From positions 1 to 22,683 of the forward strand of contig JAICVC010000014.1 in assembly GCA_025935515.1 (NCBI GenBank): 22,683 nucleotides of DNA, given 5' to 3'. The position numbers were made by a program, and so were the translations under genes. The first letter of the stretch is position 1, and every line of letters starts with the position of its first letter. The DNA comes from Sphingomonas sp. (GTDB lineage: Bacteria > Pseudomonadota > Alphaproteobacteria > Sphingomonadales > Sphingomonadaceae). The notes below the pieces were generated by a model, which was not told the origin of the DNA, did no database searches, and saw only the letters and a program-made list of their open reading frames with translations. Below, piece by piece: positions 1 to 7,113 of this stretch.

Positions 1-315
1 CATATGCTCGAGCTCGATCACCGCCGCCGGCGCAGCCCACCACAGAGACAACATCAAGACGTTCTCGCCAACACACGCGTAGCCAAACTACAAGTAGAAC
101 AAGGGCCACTGCCAAAGGGCGGGGCCCATGTTGCCGAGCGCGGCGGCGATCCCGCCCTGCGCGGCGACCGTGTGGCTACGGGTCGGGAAGACCTTGGTGA
201 CGCAGGCGGTCTTCAAGCCCGCCTCGGCGGCCCCCATCGTCGCGCGCAGGCCCGCGCCGCCGGCGCCGACCACCACCACGTCATAAGTATGATCGACGAT
301 CTGGTAAGCGCTCAC
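1..315 (-). CDS. sdhA: Succinate dehydrogenase flavoprotein subunit, N-terminal part, cut by the window edge and interrupted in frame
   Basis: This is the start of SdhA, the FAD subunit of respiratory complex II that oxidises succinate to fumarate. Residues 12-22 carry the dinucleotide-binding VVVVGAGGAG motif, and the RSHTVAAQGG stretch near residue 48 holds the histidine that bonds covalently to FAD in this family. Translation starts at GTG (313-315), which overlaps the sdhD stop as GTGA. After residue 59 the protein stops resembling SdhA: an in-frame TAG lies at 88-90 and about 30 codons are aberrant. The frame then returns to a good SdhA match (APAAVIELEH) at about 1-36 with no length change. 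Downstream sequence is missing. I regard the gene as functional in the organism and the patch (about 37-125) as a probable sequence or assembly error, but a true lesion cannot be excluded. Confidence 0.85.
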
Positions 316-707
316 GCGACTCCCCCGAACGCGATCCGGGCGAGCGCGAACAGGGCGAGCGCGCCGCCGCCAACGGCGAGGAACAGCATCACGAGGTTGG
401 TCACGAAATTGTTGCCCGGCTCATGCACGTAATCGTCGACGACGACTTTCATGCCGTCGAGCGCGTGCTTGAATCCGATGATGACCAATAGGGCCATGGG
501 CACCGCGCCGCTCGGCGCGTGCAGCCATTCGAGCAGTGTGCGCTGGTCGAGCTGCGGAAGCAGCAGGAGCGAAGCAATCAACCACGTGCCGAGCAGGAGC
601 AGTGCGATGCTGGTGACGCGCTCGGTCAGCCAATGCTCGCCGCCATGCTGCGCCGAGCCGAGCCCTCGAACCTTGCCGAGCGGCGTTGAGCTGTCGCCAA
701 GGCTCAT
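312..707 (-). CDS. sdhD: Succinate dehydrogenase membrane anchor subunit
   Basis: SdhD is one of the two membrane anchors of complex II and helps bind heme b and ubiquinone. The 131-residue product has three hydrophobic stretches: about 32-52 (SIALLLLGTWLIASLLLL), about 65-80 (VPMALLVIIGFKHALDG) and a C-terminal helix (LVMLFLAVGGGALALFAL). The motif HALDGMKVVVDDYVHEP matches the SdhD heme-ligand/quinone segment HxxxGxxxxxxDY. I chose the ATG at 705-707 because it overlaps the sdhC stop (ATGA) and gives the family length; a longer open frame upstream is a shadow of sdhC. The gene sits in sdhC-sdhD-sdhA order, coupled at both ends by 4-nt overlaps. Confidence 0.9.
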   Translation of the reverse strand: MSLGDSSTPLGKVRGLGSAQHGGEHWLTERVTSIALLLLGTWLIASLLLLPQLDQRTLLEWLHAPSGAVPMALLVIIGFKHALDGMKVVVDDYVHEPGNNFVTNLVMLFLAVGGGALALFALARIAFGGVA

Positions 708-1099
708 TTCGCCACTCCCAGGAAATAGAACCACAGGGCTGCCGTGAGCACGACGGCCCCGACGAATGTCAGGATCGCGGAGGTCTTGTTGATGCCAAGT
801 TCCAGGCCGGCGCCGGTGTCGGTCACCAGGTGGCGAATGCCGGTCAGCAAATGCTGGAAAAAGCTCCACGTCACCCCGACCAACACGACCAGCTCCAGCG
901 GATGCCTCGCCGCCGCCGTGAAGCGGTCATACGCCTGGGGTCCGCTTGCAATCGCGTAAAGCCACCAGGTGAGGATTCCGAGACCCGCGAATGACAGCAC
1001 GACGCCGCTCGCGCGGTGGAGGATCGAGGCTGCCATGTTGGGGCCCCATCGCCAGATCGTCAGATGCGGCGAGAGTGGGCGGGATGGTGCATTTGCCAT
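704..1099 (-). CDS. sdhC: Succinate dehydrogenase cytochrome b556 subunit
   Basis: SdhC is the larger cytochrome b anchor of succinate dehydrogenase. The 131-residue protein begins with the family signature RPLSPHLTIWRW at residues 7-18, followed by SILHRASGVVLSFAGL, which includes the conserved histidine-arginine-serine region of the quinone site. The second helix ends in FFQHLLTGIRHLVTD, containing the expected heme b histidine. Three transmembrane segments are visible. It is the first gene of the minus-strand sdh set and starts 79 nt from the divergent chemoreceptor gene, so its promoter must lie in 1100-1178 or within that gene. Length and motifs are normal for the family. Confidence 0.92.
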   Translation of the reverse strand: MANAPSRPLSPHLTIWRWGPNMAASILHRASGVVLSFAGLGILTWWLYAIASGPQAYDRFTAAARHPLELVVLVGVTWSFFQHLLTGIRHLVTDTGAGLELGINKTSAILTFVGAVVLTAALWFYFLGVAK

Positions 1100-1150
1100 G
1101 AGGCCGCCGCTTAGGGCGCGGCCCTTTGGGTGGCAAGTTTCACCGGGCGC

Positions 1151-1169
1151 CTAACCCCCTCTTAACCAT
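1151..1169 (+). promoter_or_regulatory. Candidate CtrA-binding box upstream of the chemoreceptor gene
   Basis: The sequence CTAA, seven bases, then TTAACCAT closely matches the alphaproteobacterial CtrA consensus TTAA-N7-TTAA, with 7 of 8 core bases and exact spacing. It lies in the 79-nt divergent region between sdhC and the chemoreceptor, 9 nt before the chemoreceptor ATG. CtrA is known to control motility and chemotaxis genes in this class. The closeness to the start codon is unusual for an activator site. This is a pattern match only. Confidence 0.4.
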
Positions 1170-1178
1170 TCCTGGCCC

Positions 1179-2513
1179 ATGAGCAGCGCCAGGGACATCA
1201 AGGTCAGGACGGAGAGCGGACGGATGGGCGTCGACACTGGGCAGCTGCAGCGGCTGACGGACGAGCAGGTGAATGCGCGGCTGGCCGCTTACAACGGCGA
1301 CGGGTCGCTCGACCGCGACGTGTCCGTGCTGCGCGACGAGGTCGCGGACATCATCAAGGCCGAGATTATCGCGCAGTTCGGCCGCGAGCGCGCCGAGCGC
1401 TTCATCGCCATCTATTCCGCCAAGGTCGATGCCAACTGGATCCAGTCGGTCGCCGATTACGGCCGCCAGATCTTCGCCGAGAAGGTCTCGGTCCCGGCGT
1501 ACATCGCGGCGCGCAGCCAAGCGGCCAGCCGAATCGTGGCGCGCATCGCCGAACGCTACGCCGAGGACCAGGACAAGCTCGAGCAACTGCTCTGCGCCTT
1601 CCAGCGCCTCGGCGCGTTCGAGATCGACATCATCCTTGCCCAGGTTTCGCTGCTCGAAGCGATCGACGCCGCCGACTCCCGCGGCCGCGAGAGCGGCGAG
1701 TTCGAGCGTCGGGTCGCCGACCTCGTCCGCGCCAGCACCGAGCAATCGAAGGCGCTGACCGACCGCACGCGCTCGACTTCCGCCTCGGCACGCGGGATGC
1801 TCGGCAAAACGAGTGAAGTCGCCGCCGCCGCCGAGCAGTCGGCGGTCGCGATGCGCGAGGCCGCCCAGACCGCTGCGGGCCTGATCCGCGCGATCGAGGA
1901 TGCCCGCGCCGAAGTCGAGGTTGCTTCGGGCGTTGCCGTTCGTGCGAGCGACCAGGCAAGCCAGGCGGTGAAGGTCAGCCAGGCGCTTTCGGCCCACGTC
2001 GAAGCGATCGAATCGATCCTCAGCCTGATCCGCGACATCGCCGGCCAGACCAACCTCCTCGCGCTCAACGCCACCATCGAGGCGGCCCGAGCGGGCGATG
2101 CCGGTCGCGGCTTCGCGGTGGTTGCCCAGGAAGTGAAGAGCCTCGCCAGCCAGACGGCGCGGGCGACCGACGACATCACCGCCAAGATCACTGCGATCCA
2201 GCAGGCCACCAGGCAGACCGTCGAAGCAAACGGCTCGATCCAGGGCACGGTCGAGGAGGTCCAAAGCTCGGCCGACCGCATCCGCGAAGCGATGGAGCTC
2301 CAGGCGCAGACGGTGACGATGATCACCGCCGCGGTCGACGAAACTGCGCTTGCCGCCGACTCGATGAGCTCGACCATCGCCGCGATCCGCAGCGACACCG
2401 AGAATGTCGCCAAGGACATCGACCAGGTCGAGCAGGGCTTCGGCCGCTTCTCGGAGCAGATCGCCAACTTCAAGTCGACCGCCAAGGCCTTCGTCAACGG
2501 CATGGCTGCCTAA
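1179..2513 (+). CDS. Soluble methyl-accepting chemotaxis protein with a possible degenerate globin-like sensor region
   Basis: This 444-residue protein has no transmembrane segment or signal peptide, so it should act as a cytoplasmic chemoreceptor signalling to CheA/CheW. The C-terminal half is a long coiled coil carrying the conserved hairpin tip IAGQTNLLALNATIEAARAG (about residues 288-307), followed by GRGFAVVAQEVKSLA. The N-terminal region, about residues 20-165, is alpha-helical. Its pattern (aromatic-rich NWIQSVADYGRQIF, then VSVPAYIAARSQ, then an FEIDIIL helix) reminds me of globin-coupled sensors such as HemAT. However, there is no histidine anywhere before about residue 270, so a heme proximal ligand is absent. 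No CheR-tethering pentapeptide is visible at the C-terminus. The signalling half is certain; the globin comparison is an inference from pattern only. A possible CtrA box lies just upstream. Confidence 0.9.
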   Translation: MSSARDIKVRTESGRMGVDTGQLQRLTDEQVNARLAAYNGDGSLDRDVSVLRDEVADIIKAEIIAQFGRERAERFIAIYSAKVDANWIQSVADYGRQIFAEKVSVPAYIAARSQAASRIVARIAERYAEDQDKLEQLLCAFQRLGAFEIDIILAQVSLLEAIDAADSRGRESGEFERRVADLVRASTEQSKALTDRTRSTSASARGMLGKTSEVAAAAEQSAVAMREAAQTAAGLIRAIEDARAEVEVASGVAVRASDQASQAVKVSQALSAHVEAIESILSLIRDIAGQTNLLALNATIEAARAGDAGRGFAVVAQEVKSLASQTARATDDITAKITAIQQATRQTVEANGSIQGTVEEVQSSADRIREAMELQAQTVTMITAAVDETALAADSMSSTIAAIRSDTENVAKDIDQVEQGFGRFSEQIANFKSTAKAFVNGMAA

Positions 2514-2524
2514 GCGCCGCAGTC

Positions 2525-2590
2525 GTCGTTGCGAGGAGCGTTAGCGGCGCGGCAATCCAGACTGGATTGCTTCGCTAGGCTCGCAATGAC
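2525..2590. repeat. Palindromic intergenic repeat (66 bp)
   Basis: Two arms form an imperfect inverted repeat. GTCGTTGCGAG (2525-2535) pairs with CTCGCAATGAC (2580-2590), and GCAATCCAG (2552-2560) pairs perfectly with CTGGATTGC (2562-2570) around a single A. The middle parts of the arms differ in length. This resembles the dispersed 'attgcgagc...gcaatccag' elements scattered between genes in sphingomonad genomes. It fills nearly all of the space between the chemoreceptor stop and the dehydrogenase start and could act as a terminator-like or mRNA-stabilising hairpin. Confidence 0.75.
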
Positions 2591-2601
2591 AGAGCGTCGG
2601 A

Positions 2602-3306
2602 ATGAACATCCTCATCACCGGCGCCAGCCGCGGGATTGGCGGCGCGACTTACGACCTGCTCAAGAAGTGCGGCCACAAGGTCGTTGGCCACTCAACCAAA
2701 GGCAGCGACAGCCTGATCGCCGGCGACCTCGCCGACGCGGGAGCGCCGCGTAACATCTGGGACACCGCGCTCGACGAGCTCGGCGGGCAGATCGACGTGC
2801 TGGTCAACAACGCGGGCATTTACGAGGGCATCGCCGACAACGTCTCCGACGCTGAGTGGCATGCCGCCTGGCAGCGGACTCTGGCCATCAATCTCCAGGC
2901 GTCGGCCGACCTCAGCCGGCTCGCGGTCTCGCACTTTCTCGATCGCGGCGGGGGCGGGCGAATCATCAATGTCGCAAGCCGCGCCGCATTCCGCGGCGAC
3001 AGCCCGCAGCACTGGCATTATGCCGCTTCGAAGGGCGCGATTGTTTCGATGACTCGAACGATCGCCCGCGGCTACGCGAGTGAGGGCATCCTGTGCTTCG
3101 CGGTCGCGCCGGGCTTCACCGTGTCGGAAATGACCGACGAATATCTCGCCGGCCGCGGCGGCGCGCAGATCGTCGCCGACATTCCTTTGGGCCGGGTCGC
3201 GACGACCGACGAGGTCGCCGAGGTGATCCGTTGGCTGACCGCCGACGCGCCCGCCTCGGCCACCGGCAGCGTCGTCGATGTCAACGGCGCCAGCTATGTC
3301 CGTTAG
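2602..3306 (+). CDS. SDR-family NAD(P)-dependent oxidoreductase
   Basis: This is a classical short-chain dehydrogenase/reductase of 234 residues. Visible motifs are the cofactor-binding TGASRGIG at residues 6-13, NNAG at about 73-76, a serine in INVASRA, and the catalytic YAASK (Tyr and Lys) at about 145-149. Together with the Asn in AINLQAS these make the full catalytic tetrad, so the enzyme should be active. The substrate cannot be told from the sequence; the family includes 3-oxoacyl-ACP reductase-like and sugar or steroid dehydrogenases. The start follows a palindromic repeat by 11 nt and has no clear Shine-Dalgarno. The 3' end overlaps the downstream beta-lactamase gene, suggesting translational coupling. 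Confidence 0.88.
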   Translation: MNILITGASRGIGGATYDLLKKCGHKVVGHSTKGSDSLIAGDLADAGAPRNIWDTALDELGGQIDVLVNNAGIYEGIADNVSDAEWHAAWQRTLAINLQASADLSRLAVSHFLDRGGGGRIINVASRAAFRGDSPQHWHYAASKGAIVSMTRTIARGYASEGILCFAVAPGFTVSEMTDEYLAGRGGAQIVADIPLGRVATTDEVAEVIRWLTADAPASATGSVVDVNGASYVR

Positions 3307-4207
3307 CCTCGCCTTCTTCCTCGCAGCGCAGGGAATCTCCATTCCGCTCGGCAAGGCGCCGCGGACCATCGAGCAGCCGCGGGCGCCGATTGAAACCGCC
3401 GGCCCCCGCTGGGCGGCGGCGTGCGCCGGTTCGGACGACTGGACCAGGCCGGCGCCACCGGTCCGCATCCACGCCAACACCTACGAGGTCGGAACCTGCG
3501 GCATCTCCTCGATCCTGATCGTCGGCGACCAGGGCGATGTCCTGATCGACGGCGGGCCCGAAGAGGCCGCCGACCTTATCGCCGACAATATCCGCCGGCT
3601 CGGCTACCGGGTCGGGGACATCAGGTTCATCCTCCACAGCCACGAGCATTTCGACCATGTCGGCGGGATCGCCAAGCTGCAGCGCCTGAGCGGCGCGATG
3701 GTCATCTCGTCGGTCCCGGCCAAGAAGGTGCTCGAAACCGGCACGCCGAGCGCGGACGATCCGCAGTCGGGGACGCTCAAGCCATTCGCTCCGGCGACCG
3801 TCGGCCGGACCATCGTCGACGGGCAGGAGGTACGGCTCGGCAACCTCATGCTGACCGCGATGGCGACCCCCGGCCATACACCCGGCGCGCTCAGCTGGCG
3901 CTGGGTCAGCTGCGACGGCGGCGTCTGCCGCACCATCGTCTATGCCGACAGCCTGTCGCCAGTGAGCAGCCCGAATTACCGGTTCAGCGACCATCCCGCC
4001 TATCTCACCGCCTATCGCGCCTCGATCGCGAGGGTCGCGGCCAGCCCGTGCGAGATTCTGATCACGCCGCATCCGTCGGCCAGCCACATGCCTGAGCGCT
4101 TTGCGCTGGGGAAGCCGCTGCTCGATGAAAACGCCTGCCGTGATTATGCAACGACGCTGACGAAGAACCTGGACGACCGGCTCGCCAAGGAAGCCGCCGC
4201 CAAGTGA
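3296..4207 (+). CDS. Subclass B3 metallo-beta-lactamase
   Basis: The product belongs to the metallo-beta-lactamase fold and looks like a subclass B3 enzyme, a zinc hydrolase of the periplasm that opens beta-lactam rings. All expected metal ligands are present: HEHFDH at residues 116-121, His in ATPGHTPG at about 194, and His in ITPHPSAS at about 259. YADSLSPVSS supplies the serine found where B1 enzymes have cysteine. A cysteine at about 252 and another in DENACRDY could form the B3 disulfide. I chose ATG 3296 because MSVSLAFFLAAQ then forms a short hydrophobic leader. An in-frame ATG at 3278 would add six residues, and neither has a clear Shine-Dalgarno. The leader lacks a positive charge, so export is less certain. 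The gene overlaps the dehydrogenase upstream and prmA downstream. A non-lactamase hydrolase role remains possible. Confidence 0.88.
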   Translation: MSVSLAFFLAAQGISIPLGKAPRTIEQPRAPIETAGPRWAAACAGSDDWTRPAPPVRIHANTYEVGTCGISSILIVGDQGDVLIDGGPEEAADLIADNIRRLGYRVGDIRFILHSHEHFDHVGGIAKLQRLSGAMVISSVPAKKVLETGTPSADDPQSGTLKPFAPATVGRTIVDGQEVRLGNLMLTAMATPGHTPGALSWRWVSCDGGVCRTIVYADSLSPVSSPNYRFSDHPAYLTAYRASIARVAASPCEILITPHPSASHMPERFALGKPLLDENACRDYATTLTKNLDDRLAKEAAAK

Positions 4208-5115
4208 GCGTGCGCATCACCGTCCCCTGCACGCGCGCGCAGGGCGAGGCGGTCGCGACTTCCGGCGATCTGTTCCCGGACAGCCCCAATCCGCCGGTCC
4301 TGGTCGCCGACGAACCGGATGAAGCGAAGCCCGAGGAATGGCTTCTCCACGCCTATTTCGAGCATGAGCCGACCGGTCACGAGATCGCGACCCTGACCAG
4401 CCTCGGCAATGGCCCACCGCGGTTCGAACAGCTCGGCGAGGACGATTGGGTCACCATGAGCCAGGCCGGCCTGCAGCCGATCCGCGCCGGCCGCTTCACC
4501 GTCCACACGCCAACCTACCCGCCCGAGCCCGAGCGCATCAATTTCGAGATCGACGCCAGCCTCGCCTTCGGCACCGGCCAGCACGCGACCACCAGCGGCT
4601 GCCTCGAAGCGCTCGACAAGCTGGAGCGCGAGGGCACGCGGCTCCGGAATATCGCCGACATCGGCACCGGCACCGGGCTGCTCGCTTTCGCGGCGCTGAA
4701 GTTGTGGCCGGAGGCGAAGTGCATCGCGACCGACATCGATCCCGTCGCGGTCGAGGTCGCGCGCGACAATGCCGCGATCAACGGCGTGAAGCTCGGCCAC
4801 GGCAGCGGAGAGTTGCTGCTGGCGGTCGCCGACGGAATGGATTCGCCGATGCTCGCCGCGCGAGCGCCGTTCGACCTGATTATCGCCAACATTCTCGCGG
4901 GCCCGCTGATCGAGTTGGCGCCGGATTTTACGAAAGCGCTGGCGCCGAGTGGGACCGTGATCCTGGCCGGCCTGCTCGACACGCAGGCGGAGGGTGTCAT
5001 CGCAGCCTACCGAGACCTCGGCCTGACGCTGGCTAAACGTGGCTCCGGCGAATGGCCGTGCTGGTACTTGCGGCCTAGGCCTCCGCGACGATCCGCGTCC
5101 ATTCTGCTTCGCTGA
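4204..5115 (+). CDS. prmA: Ribosomal protein L11 methyltransferase
   Basis: PrmA transfers methyl groups from S-adenosylmethionine to ribosomal protein L11. The 303-residue sequence shows the family's FGTGQHATTSG motif at about residue 120, the SAM-binding DIGTGTGLLAFAALK followed by ATDIDPVAVEVARDNA, and the post-I motif IIANILAGPLIELAP. The N-terminal third matches the substrate-recognition domain. Translation starts at GTG 4204, which overlaps the beta-lactamase stop (GTGA). The last 40 nt overlap the convergent ligA 3' end, so the tail after EWPCWYLR is read from both strands. The product is otherwise normal in length. Confidence 0.93.
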   Translation: MSVRITVPCTRAQGEAVATSGDLFPDSPNPPVLVADEPDEAKPEEWLLHAYFEHEPTGHEIATLTSLGNGPPRFEQLGEDDWVTMSQAGLQPIRAGRFTVHTPTYPPEPERINFEIDASLAFGTGQHATTSGCLEALDKLEREGTRLRNIADIGTGTGLLAFAALKLWPEAKCIATDIDPVAVEVARDNAAINGVKLGHGSGELLLAVADGMDSPMLAARAPFDLIIANILAGPLIELAPDFTKALAPSGTVILAGLLDTQAEGVIAAYRDLGLTLAKRGSGEWPCWYLRPRPPRRSASILLR

Positions 5116-7099
5116 CGACGCGGATGCCGAGCTCTTCGGCCTTCTTGAGCTTCGATCCCGCGCCCGGCCCCGCCACCACCAGGTCCGTCTTCGCGCTGAC
5201 CGAGCCAGCGGCACGCGCGCCCAAGCGCTCCGCTTGGGCCTTGGCTTCGTCGCGGCTCATGGTTTCGAGGCTGCCGGTGAAGACGATGGTCTTGCCGCTC
5301 CACTCGGTTTGCTTCGCAGCGCTCATGAACGGCTGGGGTAAGACTTCAGAGAGGAGGTCGTCGAGCGCCTCGCGGTTGTGCGCCTCGTGAAAGAAATCGA
5401 CCAAGGCCTCGGCAACGACCGGGCCGACGCCCTGCACGGACGACAGCTCCGCCTCGCCGCCTTCGGACAGCGCAGTGCGGCGCAGCTCCTCGATCGTGCC
5501 GAAGCATTTCAATAAATCGCGCGCGGTGACGATGCCGACATGACGGACGCCGAGGCCGAACAGGAAGCGCGGCCCGTCGGGCTCACGCTTGGCCTCGATC
5601 GCGGCGAGCAGATTGTCGACCGACTTCTCCTTCCAGCCTTCACGTCCGAGCAACTCAGCTCGGTGATTGCGCAGGCGGAAGATATCGGCGGGTGAGTTGA
5701 GCCAGCCGAGTTCGATGAACTCGAGAATGGATTTCTCACCCAAGCCCTCGATGTCGAGCGCGCCGCGCGAGACGAGATGCCGAAGCCGCTCGAACCGCTG
5801 CGCCGGGCAGATCAGCCCGCCGGTGCAGCGGACATCGACCTCGCCTTCCTCGGCAACGGCTTCCGAACCGCATTCCGGGCAGCGCGTCGGGAACCGGTAG
5901 GCGGGGCGCATCTCGTCGCGGGTCAAATTCTCGACCACCTGCGGGATGACGTCGCCGGCACGCTGGATTCGGACGCGGTCGCCGATGCGCAGGCCCAACC
6001 GCTCGATCTCGTCGCGGTTGTGGAGCGTGACGTTTGCAACAATGACGCCGCCGACCCCGACGGGCTGCAACCTGCCCACCGGCGTCAGCTTGCCGGTGCG
6101 CCCGACCTGGATGTCGATGGCTTCGAGGGTCGTCTCGGCTTTCTCCGCCGGGAATTTATGCGCTAGGCCCCAGCGCGGCGCGCGTGCGACGAACCCAAGC
6201 CGCTCCTGCAGGTCGAGCCGGTCGACCTTGTAGACCACCCCGTCGATGTCGAAGGACAGATCGGCGCGCGCCTTCTCGATCGCGCGGTAGTGCGCGAGCA
6301 TCGCCGCGACATCGTCGCAGCGGACGAGCAGTTCGGCGACCGGGATTCCGAAACCCTCGATCTGCTTCATCGCTTCATATTGGGCGTCGGCGAGCGGCTC
6401 GCTCAGCTCGCCCCAGCCGTGGGCGAGGAAGCGGAGCGGCCTCGCGGCGGTGATGCTCGCGTCCTTCTGCCTGAGCGAACCGGCGGCGGCATTGCGCGGG
6501 TTGGCGAAGATCTTTCCGCCGCCGGCTTCCTGCCGCTCGTTGAGACCCTCGAAGTCCGCCTTCGACATGTAGACCTCGCCGCGCACTTCGAGGACGACTG
6601 GGGCGTTGGCGATCTGTTGCGGAATGTCACCGATGGTGCGGACGTTGGCGGTGACGTCCTCGCCCACCGCTCCATCGCCGCGGGTCGCCGCCAACACCAG
6701 TTCGCCGCGCTCGTAGCGCAGCGAGCAGCTGAGGCCATCGATCTTGGGCTCGGCGGTCATCGCCACGAACGCATGCGCTGGCAGCGCGAGGAAGCGCTTG
6801 ATGCGGGCGACGAACTCCTCGACCTCGTCGGCCGCGAAGGCGTTGTCGAGGCTGAGCATCGGCCGCGCGTGGGCGACCTTCGCAAGCGCGGTTGCCGGCG
6901 CGGCGCCCAATCGCTTCGACGGCGAGTCTGTTCGAACGAGCTGCGGGAAGCGCTCTTCCAGCGTCCGATTCTCGCGCACCAGAGCATCATAATCGGCGTC
7001 GGAAATCTCCGGCGCATCCCGGTCGTGGTAGAGCTTGTCGTGCCGCGCGATCTCCTTCGCCAGCCGCATCAGGCGGTTGGCGGCCTCCGCCTCGCTCAA
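5075..7099 (-). CDS. ligA: NAD-dependent DNA ligase
   Basis: LigA seals nicks in replicated and repaired DNA using NAD+. Domains run in the usual order: the Ia region with LYHDRDAPEISDADYD at about residues 23-38, the adenylation domain with the AMP-accepting lysine in EPKIDGLS (Lys119, near Lys115 of E. coli), the OB domain, a four-cysteine zinc finger (CPECG ... CTGGLICPAQ), helix-hairpin-helix repeats, and a C-terminal BRCT domain starting at GKTIVFTGSLETMSRDEA. I chose the TTG at 7097-7099, giving 674 residues and the same N-terminal spacing as E. coli LigA. An in-frame CTG at 7115-7117 overlaps the upstream stop (CTGA) and would add six residues. It ends convergently over prmA. It is the last gene of the long minus-strand run. 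Confidence 0.95.
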   Translation of the reverse strand: MSEAEAANRLMRLAKEIARHDKLYHDRDAPEISDADYDALVRENRTLEERFPQLVRTDSPSKRLGAAPATALAKVAHARPMLSLDNAFAADEVEEFVARIKRFLALPAHAFVAMTAEPKIDGLSCSLRYERGELVLAATRGDGAVGEDVTANVRTIGDIPQQIANAPVVLEVRGEVYMSKADFEGLNERQEAGGGKIFANPRNAAAGSLRQKDASITAARPLRFLAHGWGELSEPLADAQYEAMKQIEGFGIPVAELLVRCDDVAAMLAHYRAIEKARADLSFDIDGVVYKVDRLDLQERLGFVARAPRWGLAHKFPAEKAETTLEAIDIQVGRTGKLTPVGRLQPVGVGGVIVANVTLHNRDEIERLGLRIGDRVRIQRAGDVIPQVVENLTRDEMRPAYRFPTRCPECGSEAVAEEGEVDVRCTGGLICPAQRFERLRHLVSRGALDIEGLGEKSILEFIELGWLNSPADIFRLRNHRAELLGREGWKEKSVDNLLAAIEAKREPDGPRFLFGLGVRHVGIVTARDLLKCFGTIEELRRTALSEGGEAELSSVQGVGPVVAEALVDFFHEAHNREALDDLLSEVLPQPFMSAAKQTEWSGKTIVFTGSLETMSRDEAKAQAERLGARAAGSVSAKTDLVVAGPGAGSKLKKAEELGIRVVSEAEWTRIVAEA

Positions 7100-7113
7100 C
7101 TCGTCGATGCTGC

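Noticed and set aside
1..12. CATATG followed by CTCGAG at the window start looks like cloning sites.
   Set aside because: In the sdhA frame these bases read as the ordinary SdhA residues E-L-E-H-M, so the sites are coincidental.
1140..2264. A 374-codon minus-strand open frame opposite the chemoreceptor.
   Set aside because: It mirrors the coiled-coil codons of the chemoreceptor and shows no family motif.
4960..5115. A frameshift at the end of prmA because its tail overlaps ligA.
   Set aside because: All PrmA motifs are in one frame and C-terminal tails vary; a 41-nt convergent overlap needs no frameshift.
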